Below are positions 1 through 6,143 of a DNA stretch of 12,039 nt, in pieces. The position numbers and the translations under genes were made by a program. Source of the stretch: Gammaproteobacteria bacterium (GTDB lineage: Bacteria; Pseudomonadota; Gammaproteobacteria; Granulosicoccales; Granulosicoccaceae); assembly GCA_020444765.1 (NCBI GenBank), contig JAGRHW010000076.1, forward strand, positions 1 to 12,039, read 5' to 3'. The notes under the pieces are model-generated. The model worked only from the letters and a program-made list of their open reading frames with translations, ran no database searches and had not been told where the DNA came from. Within the stretch, counting starts at the first letter, position 1, and each line of letters opens with the position of its first letter.

Positions 1-1167
1 AAAAATCTCCCGCGAAAACGGTACCGTGCGTTTACCCATTTCCGGCATCTGCGGATGATTCGGCAGTTCCAGTTGTTCGGTCTTGTCGGCCGGATAATTC
101 GTGATCACCACCTTCAAGGGGTTAAGCACCGCCATGCGACGTCCGGCATTCTGGTTGAGGTCTTCGCGAATGGCGTTTTCCAGCACCGGCATTTCCACCA
201 CGCCCTGTTGTTTGGTGATGCCGATGGCTGCGCAAAAGTTGCGGATCGAGGCAGGGCTGAAGCCGCGACGGCGCAGGCCGCTGATGGTCGGCATACGCGG
301 GTCGTCCCAGCCGTCGACGATCTTCTCCCGCACCAGCTGGATCAGTTTGCGCTTGCTGAGAATCGTGTATTCGAGATTCAGCGGCGCGAACTCGATCTGC
401 TGAGGATGATTGGGCGTGTTCAGCGTGTCGAGAATCCAGTCGTAAAGCGGCCGGTGGTCTTCGAATTCGAGCGTGCACAGTGAATGCGTGACCCCTTCCA
501 GCGCGTCGGAAATACAATGCGCGTAATCGTACATCGGGTAGACGCACCATTGATCGCCGGTCCGGTAATGGGTATGGCGGCGGATGCGGTAGATCGTCGG
601 GTCGCGCATATTCATATTGCCCGAGGCCATGTCGATTTTCGCCCGCAGGACGCGCGAGCCGTCGGGGAATTCTGCATTTTTCATGCGCTCGAACAGATCG
701 AGGTTTTCCTCGACACTGCGATCCCGGAACGGGCTTGGTTTACCGGCTTCGGTCAGGGTGCCGCGGTATTCGCGAATCTGCTCGGCGCTCAGATCGTCAA
801 CATAGGCGTGGCCGGACTTTATCAACTGCCGCGCGAAATCGTAAAGCTGCTGGTAATAATCGGAGGCGTAATAGAGGCCCGACCAGCTGAAGCCAAGCCA
901 TTCGACATCGGCGCGAATCGCGTTTTCGTATTCGGTGTCTTCTTTTTCGGGGTTCGTGTCATCGAAACGCAGGTTGCATTTGCCGCTGAACTCCTGGGCC
1001 AGTCCGAAGTTAAGGCAAATGGATTTGGCGTGGCCGATATGCAGATAACCGTTCGGCTCCGGCGGAAAGCGTGTATGAACCCGGCCTTCGTGTTTGTTGT
1101 TCTGCACATCGTCAGTGACGATATGGCGAATGAAATTATTGCCGGAAGAGACTTCGTTGCTGGACAT
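1..1167 (-). CDS. glnS: Glutaminyl-tRNA synthetase, N-terminal 389 residues (3' end outside window)
   Basis: Cytoplasmic class Ic aminoacyl-tRNA synthetase that charges tRNA-Gln with glutamine using ATP. The reverse strand from the ATG at 1167 stays open to the window edge. Residues 33-49 or so read [17 protein letters not shown], the class I HIGH signature. The KMSKS-like loop, ILSKR, lies near residues 269-273 (about 350-363). The block [17 protein letters not shown] between them and the anticodon-binding part is almost identical to E. coli GlnS. EEN, DRSVEEN and CRISDALEG-type blocks (here [19 protein letters not shown]) also match GlnS rather than GltX. The family is about 550 residues, so roughly 165 C-terminal residues (the rest of the anticodon-binding beta-barrels) are missing only because the window ends. 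HIGH and ILSKR are in the same frame, so no frameshift is seen. The ribosome site is weak (AAGG about 12 bases upstream). The gene lies 78 bp downstream of the lytic transglycosylase on the same strand. Confidence 0.97.
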   Translation of the reverse strand, partial: MSSNEVSSGNNFIRHIVTDDVQNNKHEGRVHTRFPPEPNGYLHIGHAKSICLNFGLAQEFSGKCNLRFDDTNPEKEDTEYENAIRADVEWLGFSWSGLYYASDYYQQLYDFARQLIKSGHAYVDDLSAEQIREYRGTLTEAGKPSPFRDRSVEENLDLFERMKNAEFPDGSRVLRAKIDMASGNMNMRDPTIYRIRRHTHYRTGDQWCVYPMYDYAHCISDALEGVTHSLCTLEFEDHRPLYDWILDTLNTPNHPQQIEFAPLNLEYTILSKRKLIQLVREKIVDGWDDPRMPTISGLRRRGFSPASIRNFCAAIGITKQQGVVEMPVLENAIREDLNQNAGRRMAVLNPLKVVITNYPADKTEQLELPNHPQMPEMGKRTVPFSREIF

Positions 1168-1245
1168 GGGCTGGAAAAACCTTTGGCTCGTGAAGACGGA
1201 ATTTTGCCAGTTTATGCGGCATTTTGCACCGCCTGGTTCGTTCAG

Positions 1246-1908
1246 TCAGGGGGAGGCCGTGCTGCTGCCTGAGCTGAGTCGCATGCTGGCCGGCGTGGTG
1301 ATGAACTCCCGGTATTTTTTCAACACTTTGGCGACATAGTCGCGGGTTTCCTTGTAAGGCGGGATGCCCTGGTACTTTTCGACCGCACCGGGGCCGGCGT
1401 TATAGGCGGCCAGCGCGAACGAGTGGTTGTAGTTGAATTTTTTGTTCAGCATGCTGAAGTACTCGATACCGGCGCGAAGGTTTTCGCGGGCATCGAAAGC
1501 ATCCTCGACGCCAAGTTCGCTGGCGGTTTCGGGCATCAGTTGCATCAGTCCCTGCGCGCCGACGCTGGATACCGCGTTGGCGTCATAGCAGGATTCGACA
1601 CTGACGATCGCGTGAATCAGCCCCTGATTGACGGCGTAGGATTTGGCGTAGGCGCGGATGATCGGGTCGTACTTTGCCAGCCGCCGCAGATGATCTGCCT
1701 GGCCGGCCGGCACGCAACTGACCTGGGCGGTGCTCTTGGCGGACCGCTTGAAGGGTTCGTATTGGGCAAAGCGGTTCTGGGTAAGCTTTTTATCGGTAAA
1801 CCAGACCGTCCCGTCCTGATCGGTAAACTTATAGGTCGCGGCGGTCGCCGGTGCGCTCAGAGCCAGCAACAACAGCCAGCCGTGTCTCGTGATAAGCAGA
1901 TTTCGCAT
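1246..1908 (-). CDS. Periplasmic lytic transglycosylase, DUF4124 + SLT domain
   Basis: A 220-residue exported peptidoglycan lytic transglycosylase, expected to cleave the MurNAc-GlcNAc bond with 1,6-anhydro product formation. Residues 1-23 form a signal peptide: a basic start, a leucine-rich core and an APATA-type signal peptidase I site, with no lipobox, so it is soluble periplasmic. Residues 25-45 (YKFTDQDGTVWFTDK) match the DUF4124 module common at the N-terminus of gammaproteobacterial envelope proteins. The SLT family 1 domain covers about 75-200. The catalytic glutamate is E105 in VSVESCY, followed by GAQGLMQLMP (118-126) and AYNAGPGAV (168-176), the three expected motifs. The C-terminal 15 residues are Ser/Thr-rich and probably disordered. 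No clear Shine-Dalgarno precedes the ATG; the start was chosen because it gives a clean signal peptide. A 7-bp inverted repeat lies 26-50 bases upstream. The gene belongs to the MltC/Slt-like SLT group, but I cannot name it precisely. Confidence 0.93.
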   Translation of the reverse strand: MRNLLITRHGWLLLLALSAPATAATYKFTDQDGTVWFTDKKLTQNRFAQYEPFKRSAKSTAQVSCVPAGQADHLRRLAKYDPIIRAYAKSYAVNQGLIHAIVSVESCYDANAVSSVGAQGLMQLMPETASELGVEDAFDARENLRAGIEYFSMLNKKFNYNHSFALAAYNAGPGAVEKYQGIPPYKETRDYVAKVLKKYREFITTPASMRLSSGSSTASP

Positions 1909-1933
1909 GATTTGTGTGGCGGAAGATTCCGGA

Positions 1934-1958
1934 CTGAACAGGTATGGTGATTGTTCAG
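1934..1958. promoter_or_regulatory. Inverted repeat upstream of the lytic transglycosylase
   Basis: Perfect 7-bp arms CTGAACA (1934-1940) and TGTTCAG (1952-1958) are separated by 11 bp in the 84-bp gap between the nitroreductase and the transglycosylase. The arms face each other as an operator for a dimeric regulator would. No T-tract follows on either strand, so it is not an intrinsic terminator. It could equally form a weak hairpin in the mRNA leader. No regulator is assigned: the arms do not fit the enterobacterial LexA box (CTGT-N8-ACAG). Confidence 0.35.
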
Positions 1959-1992
1959 CAAAAAGCGCTCCCGAATACTTCTCGTGGTCTGG

Positions 1993-2562
1993 TCAGCCCG
2001 GCCAGCTTTCAAGAAAAGCATCCGGCTCCGGGCGGCGCACGTTTGGCTTTGCGATGCTGGAGGTGCCGAGGTAGATAAAACCGACAATCCGGTCTTTCCG
2101 TGTAATACCGAGGGCGGTCTTGACGGTTTCGTCGGCGCTGTTCGGACCGGTCAGCCAGATCGCGTCATAACCGAGTGCATTGGCCGCCAGCATCAGTTGC
2201 TGCGCGGCTGCGCCGGCCGACAGCAGTTGTTCGATTTCCGGTGTTTTCGGGTGATTTTCGGTGATTTTGCAGACGACGGTGATAATCATCGGCGCGCGTA
2301 AGGGCTTTTCCCGCTGTCGTTCGATTTTTTCTTCATCCATGTCCGGCTCACGGGCGCGCGTGGCGTCGGCAAAAATATCCCCGAGTTTTCTGCGGGCCTC
2401 GCCCTCGATCAGGATAAACCGCCACGGCTGCAGTGCCGCATGATCAGGGGCGGCGACGGCGGCCTTGATCATTTCCCGTAGTTCAGCCCTGTTCGGGGCG
2501 GGTTCCGTCAGTAATTTGGCTGGTATCGAGGTTCGTTGTTGCAGAAATTCCAGAGTGCTCAT
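1993..2562 (-). CDS. YdjA-type minimal nitroreductase (FMN, NAD(P)H)
   Basis: A 189-residue cytoplasmic flavoprotein of the nitroreductase superfamily. Members reduce nitro compounds or quinones with NAD(P)H through bound FMN; the physiological substrate of YdjA-type enzymes is not settled. Family landmarks are the N-terminal basic RTS segment (10-12) that meets the FMN phosphate, AAPDHAALQPWRF (37-49), the APMIITVV strand (90-97), GYDAIWLTG (131-139) and RIVGFIYLGT (158-167). Length and these blocks fit E. coli YdjA (about 183 residues) much better than NfsA or NfsB. The start at 2562 puts the FMN-binding segment at the expected distance from the N-terminus. A good promoter candidate lies about 45-75 bases upstream. 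The gene is first of a colinear minus-strand set with the transglycosylase and glnS, although they share no obvious function. Confidence 0.93.
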   Translation of the reverse strand: MSTLEFLQQRTSIPAKLLTEPAPNRAELREMIKAAVAAPDHAALQPWRFILIEGEARRKLGDIFADATRAREPDMDEEKIERQREKPLRAPMIITVVCKITENHPKTPEIEQLLSAGAAAQQLMLAANALGYDAIWLTGPNSADETVKTALGITRKDRIVGFIYLGTSSIAKPNVRRPEPDAFLESWPG

Positions 2563-2606
2563 TATCAGGCTCGCTAAAGGCGTGTTTCATTCAATACAGA
2601 GTCTCT

Positions 2607-2636
2607 TTTGTAGCAGAAAAGCGGCCTGTTTGTCAT
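2607..2636 (-). promoter_or_regulatory. Candidate sigma-70 promoter for the nitroreductase gene
   Basis: Read on the reverse strand: ATGACA as -35 (2636-2631, five of six consensus bases), an 18-bp spacer, and TACAAA as -10 (2612-2607, four of six) preceded by TGC, the extended -10 form. It lies 45 bases upstream of the ATG at 2562 and points toward it. Consensus matching only; no start-site data. Confidence 0.42.
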
Positions 2637-2638
2637 TT

Positions 2639-2655
2639 CCCGGAGATATTCCGGG
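2639..2655. promoter_or_regulatory. Palindrome beside the nitroreductase promoter
   Basis: Arms CCCGGA and TCCGGG flank the 5-bp centre GATAT. The site begins 3 bp beyond the candidate -35 hexamer, on its upstream side for the nitroreductase gene. That position would suit an activator or a regulator shared by the two divergent units. It has no T-tract, so a terminator is unlikely. The regulator is unknown. Confidence 0.3.
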
Positions 2656-2875
2656 CCATCTCTAAAGACGTGGGTTTTACAACCGAAAACAGCATTGAAA
2701 ACACAGGAAATCTCTTGGTTTAGCGCCTGTTCACAATTCACGGATCGATCGTCAAACGAGAGTCCCGGGTTTCTGGAGGCGATGATCGGTTTCAAGCAGA
2801 GATGCTTCTGTTGAGGCCTGCAGATTAATGGGAGCATGTGACGTTGCGGTGTCCGATCGCAAGTACAGCCAGTTT

Positions 2876-3997
2876 ATGTCCGAAAAAATATCAATAAAAG
2901 CGTTTCACGGGATCAGTGGATTTTCCTCTTTGTTGCCGGTCTGGCAGCAATTGCTCGAACACGTGCCGGCCTATGAGTTCATCCATCACCCGGCCTGGCA
3001 CCATGCCTTGCAGCAGTGGATTCTGAAAGACCAGGTCAGTTACGTACTGGTTGAAAATGACGGGCGGGCGCTCGCGATCGTGCCACTGGTGATACGCAAG
3101 CATCCGTCATTGACGCCGGGCCATTACGATATTCACAGCCCGCAACATGATCATATCGCGCTGTCCGACTGGATCCTGTCGGCGGATGCCGATATGCGCG
3201 TACTGACGCCGTTGATGCCGGATATCGTCAGCTCGCTGGGCGTCGAGAGCTGGGGCAAGTTCGTTATGGAAGGCGTGCCCGACACATCGCCGGTCGTGCA
3301 GTTGCACGATGGCCTGCACAAACCGGCCGATGGCGAGTCACAGGGTTTTCTCTGCACCCAGGCCTGCACCCAGTATAGCGCCTGGTTTTCCTGCGACGAG
3401 GGCGACCAGCCGGTTGCCGCCAAGATGCGCCGTAATCTGCGGCGGCTGAAATCCCAGGCCGGGGAGGTTGGGCCGGTTGAAATGGAAACCGTCAGTGATC
3501 CGGTCGGTTTGTCGGCCGCGTTTGACAAGTTTCTCGACGTCGAGGCCTGTGGCTGGAAAGGCGAGGGCGGTAGCGCCATAGAGCAGGATGAAGTGCTGAG
3601 CGGGTTTTACCGCGATATGTTGAGCGGGCGCTTTCCCGGAATCAGGGCAAAAATCAATCTGCTGTGGATCGGCGATCAAGTAGCGGCCGTGCAATACATA
3701 CTGGAGACGCCGTCGTGCACCAGCATCCTGAAGATCGGTTACCGGGAAGACTTCGGCAAGTTTTCACCGGGCTCCCTGTTGCTGCGGGAGCTGCTGGATA
3801 CCAGTCTTGCAAATCCACAGACGAAAAAAGTCAGCCTTGTGACCAGTCCGTTATGGGCCGAGCGCTGGCATCCGAACAAGCAGGCAGTGTATACCTGCAC
3901 GATTTACAATAATACTACCCGGGGCAAGGCCTTGCGTGGCCTGGATGGTCTCAAGGCCATAGCCCGCTCGACTTACCGGGAATTTACCGAACGCTGA
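2876..3997 (+). CDS. GNAT-fold acyltransferase, CelD/BcsL (FemAB-like) family
   Basis: A 373-residue cytoplasmic protein of the CelD/BcsL-type GNAT group (Pfam PF13480-like), found near polysaccharide and cell-surface loci. These proteins are thought to move an acyl group from an acyl carrier to a sugar or amine, and few have a proven reaction. Seen here: an N-terminal GNAT-like half with a QLLEHVP..EFIHHPAW motif (25-41), a basic RRNLRRLKSQ segment (185-194), the family block DVEACGWKGEGGSAI (221-235), WIGDQVAAVQY (264-274) and KIGYREDFGKFSPGSLLLREL (286-306) with the conserved Y-D/E-SPG pattern. No signal peptide or membrane helix is present. The start is uncertain: the ATG at 2876 gives the usual family N-terminus but has no Shine-Dalgarno, while the in-frame ATG at 2828 (389 residues) has GAGG 11 bases upstream. 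The gene lies 26 bp before the carbamoyltransferase, so a shared transcript is likely. The donor and acceptor cannot be predicted. Confidence 0.85.
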   Translation: MSEKISIKAFHGISGFSSLLPVWQQLLEHVPAYEFIHHPAWHHALQQWILKDQVSYVLVENDGRALAIVPLVIRKHPSLTPGHYDIHSPQHDHIALSDWILSADADMRVLTPLMPDIVSSLGVESWGKFVMEGVPDTSPVVQLHDGLHKPADGESQGFLCTQACTQYSAWFSCDEGDQPVAAKMRRNLRRLKSQAGEVGPVEMETVSDPVGLSAAFDKFLDVEACGWKGEGGSAIEQDEVLSGFYRDMLSGRFPGIRAKINLLWIGDQVAAVQYILETPSCTSILKIGYREDFGKFSPGSLLLRELLDTSLANPQTKKVSLVTSPLWAERWHPNKQAVYTCTIYNNTTRGKALRGLDGLKAIARSTYREFTER

Positions 3998-4023
3998 GTG
4001 CGAGCAACCCATCGGAACCGATC

Positions 4024-5712
4024 ATGATTATTCTTGGATTGAACTACTTTTTTCACGACTCCAGCGCTTGTCTGGTGATAGACGGCAAGCTGGTCGTGGC
4101 GCTCGAGGAAGAGCGCTTTACGCGCAACAAGCATACCCGGGAGTTTCCGGAAAACGCCATCGAACAGTGTCTGAAGTTTGCCGGCATCGGCTATGCCGAT
4201 ATCGATCATATCGCGGTGTCGATCAAACCCACGCACATGTGGAAGAAAAAAACCGTTTATGCCCTGAAGCATCTGAAAAATGCCGCGCCTTTCATCAAGC
4301 ACGAACTGGTCGGCGGTTACTTCAAACAACGCAGTTTCTGGGGGTGGTACAAGGGTAAATTCGGTGACCGGGCAAAAGGTCCGAATGTGGAGTTCGTCCA
4401 GCATCACCTGGCGCATGCCGCCGGTACTTTTCTGGTCTCGCCTTATGAAGAAGCCGCCATGCTTGCATTGGACGGTTCGGGCGAATGGGCCTGCGGCTGG
4501 ATCGGTTACGGTAAAGGCAGCGATATCGAATGTTATGAAGAAACCTATTTTCCCAACTCGCTGGGCTCGTTCTACGAGGCGGTGACGGAATTCTGCGGCT
4601 TCAAGCCCAACTATGACGAAGGTAAAACCATGGGGCTTGCGCCGATGGGCGATGCCTCGGTATTTTACGATGAGGTCGCGAAGATTATCTCGGTCGATGA
4701 GACGGGACGTGTCACGGTTGATTTATCCTATTTCCAGTACCAGTTCTGGGGCTATCATCGCTGCAGCGAAAAGTTTTACGCCACCTTCGGCCAGCCCCGC
4801 GCAAAAGATGGCGAGTTTGAAAAACATCATATGGATGTCGCCGCGGCATTCCAGAAGGTCCTCGAAGAGGCAGCCCTGAAAATCGCCAGAATGCTCAAAC
4901 AGAAAACCGGTGCCCGCCATCTGGTGATCGCCGGAGGTGTCTCGCTTAACAGCGTCATGAACGGCCGTCTATTGCGCGAAGCCGGTTTTGATGATGTGTA
5001 TATCATGCCGGCGGCCGGCGATAACGGCACCTCGATTGGCGCGGCATTTTACCTGTATAATAGTGTATTGAAGAATCCACGGGTATTTGTCCACGACAAT
5101 CCTTATGTCGGAAATGAATACAGTAACGAGGACATCGAAGCCTGCCTGAAACAATGCAAGCTGAATTACCAGCAGGTGGACGACATCACCGCCAGGGCCG
5201 CCGAACTTTTGTACGAAGGCAATATTCTCGGCTGGTTTCAGGGGCGTATGGAGATCGGACCGCGGGCGCTCGGCGCGCGCAGTATTCTGGCGAATCCGGC
5301 GATTCGTGATATGAAAGACAAGATCAATGCCGAAGTCAAATACCGCGAAGCCTACCGGCCGTTTGCACCGTCGGCAACGGCTGAGAACTGCAAGGAATTT
5401 TTCGATATCGACGTCGAAGCGCCGTTTATGCTGAAAGTCTGTGCCGTCAGGCCGGACAAGCGAGACGTGATTCCGGCGGTCACACACGTGGACGGCAGCG
5501 CCCGCCTGCAAACCGTGCGTCGCGAAACAAATCCACGCTATCACGAGTTGATTACAAAGCTCGGCGAGAAAACCGGGGTATCGGTTGTATTGAATACCAG
5601 TTTCAATATTCAGGGCGAGCCGGTTGTGGAATCGCCGAAAGATGCGATTCGCTGCTTTTTTTCCACCGGGCTGGATTATCTGGTCATCGGTAATTTCGTC
5701 GTCAGCAAATAA
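4024..5712 (+). CDS. O-carbamoyltransferase, NodU/TobZ/CmcH family
   Basis: A 562-residue cytoplasmic enzyme expected to make carbamoyl-adenylate from carbamoyl phosphate and ATP, then transfer the carbamoyl group to a hydroxyl of a sugar or other small molecule. The N-terminal Kae1-like domain begins LGLNYFFHDSSACL, with H11 matching the catalytic His of TobZ. H127 and H131 in HHLAHAA and D333 in AAGDNGTS fit the Fe/metal ligands, and LDGSGEW (149-155) and EGKTMGLAPMG (199-209) form the nucleotide-binding core. The C-terminal YrdC-like domain carries GRMEIGPRALGARSI (407-421), YREAYRPFAPS (440-450) and LNTSFNIQGEPVVESP (523-538). All key residues are present and the length is normal, so it should be active. 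The ATG has GGAA six bases upstream, set inside a 12-bp palindrome. The stop codon overlaps the next ATG (TAATG). Nothing nearby identifies the acceptor; relatives act on Nod factors, tobramycin, cephamycins and surface glycans. Confidence 0.95.
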   Translation: MIILGLNYFFHDSSACLVIDGKLVVALEEERFTRNKHTREFPENAIEQCLKFAGIGYADIDHIAVSIKPTHMWKKKTVYALKHLKNAAPFIKHELVGGYFKQRSFWGWYKGKFGDRAKGPNVEFVQHHLAHAAGTFLVSPYEEAAMLALDGSGEWACGWIGYGKGSDIECYEETYFPNSLGSFYEAVTEFCGFKPNYDEGKTMGLAPMGDASVFYDEVAKIISVDETGRVTVDLSYFQYQFWGYHRCSEKFYATFGQPRAKDGEFEKHHMDVAAAFQKVLEEAALKIARMLKQKTGARHLVIAGGVSLNSVMNGRLLREAGFDDVYIMPAAGDNGTSIGAAFYLYNSVLKNPRVFVHDNPYVGNEYSNEDIEACLKQCKLNYQQVDDITARAAELLYEGNILGWFQGRMEIGPRALGARSILANPAIRDMKDKINAEVKYREAYRPFAPSATAENCKEFFDIDVEAPFMLKVCAVRPDKRDVIPAVTHVDGSARLQTVRRETNPRYHELITKLGEKTGVSVVLNTSFNIQGEPVVESPKDAIRCFFSTGLDYLVIGNFVVSK

Positions 5713-6143
5713 TGCGTATTTCCCCTTGCAAGGTTTGGCTCTTTTTTTTCAATTTGCTTGTCTTATGCCTGTGTGTCTGGCCGCTGTTTGTGATGATCAG
5801 CGCGCTGCTTGGTTATTTTTTTGCGGGTGGCGAGATCTTTCACCATTTTCAGTATGAGCCAAAACGTCTGCTGGCGGCGGATTTTCTGGACGGGTTTTTC
5901 CGTACCTTGCCGTTTGCCGCGGTAATCGCCGGGGTTGCGGTTTTGTTGCAATTATTCCTGCGTAAAAAAATGCTATTGCTGCTGGCCGGTGTCATGGTCA
6001 TCGGCATCGGGCTGATTGCGGCCATACTGTTTTATATTCCTGTAACCGCGCTTACTATTCTGTTGTTTGCGCTGCTTTTGCTGAGCTATCTGCTGCTGGT
6101 GCTTGCGGGCGGTTATTTGTATTCATGGTGTTCCGATGCGTAA
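5712..6143 (+). CDS. Small four-helix inner-membrane protein, family not recognised
   Basis: A 143-residue, strongly hydrophobic protein. Predicted membrane segments lie at about 8-37, 66-83, 87-107 and 110-136. Between the first two is a hydrophilic stretch (about 40-63: GGEIFHHFQYEPKRLLAADF) holding two adjacent histidines. Basic residues RKK at 84-86 separate helices 2 and 3, which suggests that this short loop faces the cytoplasm. I do not recognise the family. It occupies the place where SxtJ-type small membrane proteins often follow carbamoyltransferases, but its sequence does not look like SxtJ to me. Its ATG overlaps the preceding TAA by one base, and its stop overlaps the protease start by eight bases, so translation is probably coupled on both sides. 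A role as membrane anchor or partner for the carbamoyltransferase or the exported protease is inference from position only. It is a real gene judging by the tight overlaps and an uninterrupted hydrophobic reading frame. Confidence 0.82.
   Translation: MRISPCKVWLFFFNLLVLCLCVWPLFVMISALLGYFFAGGEIFHHFQYEPKRLLAADFLDGFFRTLPFAAVIAGVAVLLQLFLRKKMLLLLAGVMVIGIGLIAAILFYIPVTALTILLFALLLLSYLLLVLAGGYLYSWCSDA

Larger units (their letters stand above)
2563..2875. other. Divergent intergenic region between the nitroreductase and the GNAT operon
   Basis: This 313-bp stretch (265 bp if the acyltransferase starts at 2828) separates two divergent transcription units and must hold promoters for both. I see a reasonable promoter for the leftward nitroreductase and a palindrome (2639-2655), listed separately. 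On the rightward side, TTGAAA near 2694 is the best -35-like hexamer, but no matching -10 stands out. No tRNA or convincing short gene is present: the 87-codon reverse frame across it has no family likeness and no ribosome site. Confidence 0.6.

Noticed and set aside
484..1272. A 262-codon plus-strand open frame
   Set aside because: It lies antisense to glnS, which has a full set of family motifs in one frame. It has no ribosome site or family likeness.
2782..2814. Ten-codon leader-peptide-like frame after GGAGG, upstream of the GNAT gene
   Set aside because: The GGAGG is only two bases from the ATG, too near for initiation, and no attenuator hairpin or run of regulatory codons follows.
2574..2837. 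An 87-codon reverse frame filling the divergent promoter region
   Set aside because: No ribosome site, no recognisable domain, and it covers the likely promoter and palindrome.
3151..3694. Long reverse-strand frames of 118-142 codons across the GNAT gene
   Set aside because: They are antisense to a recognised family protein and show proline/serine/arginine-rich shadow composition.
4969..5544. A 191-codon reverse frame inside the carbamoyltransferase gene
   Set aside because: It is antisense to conserved C-terminal domain motifs and has no domain of its own.
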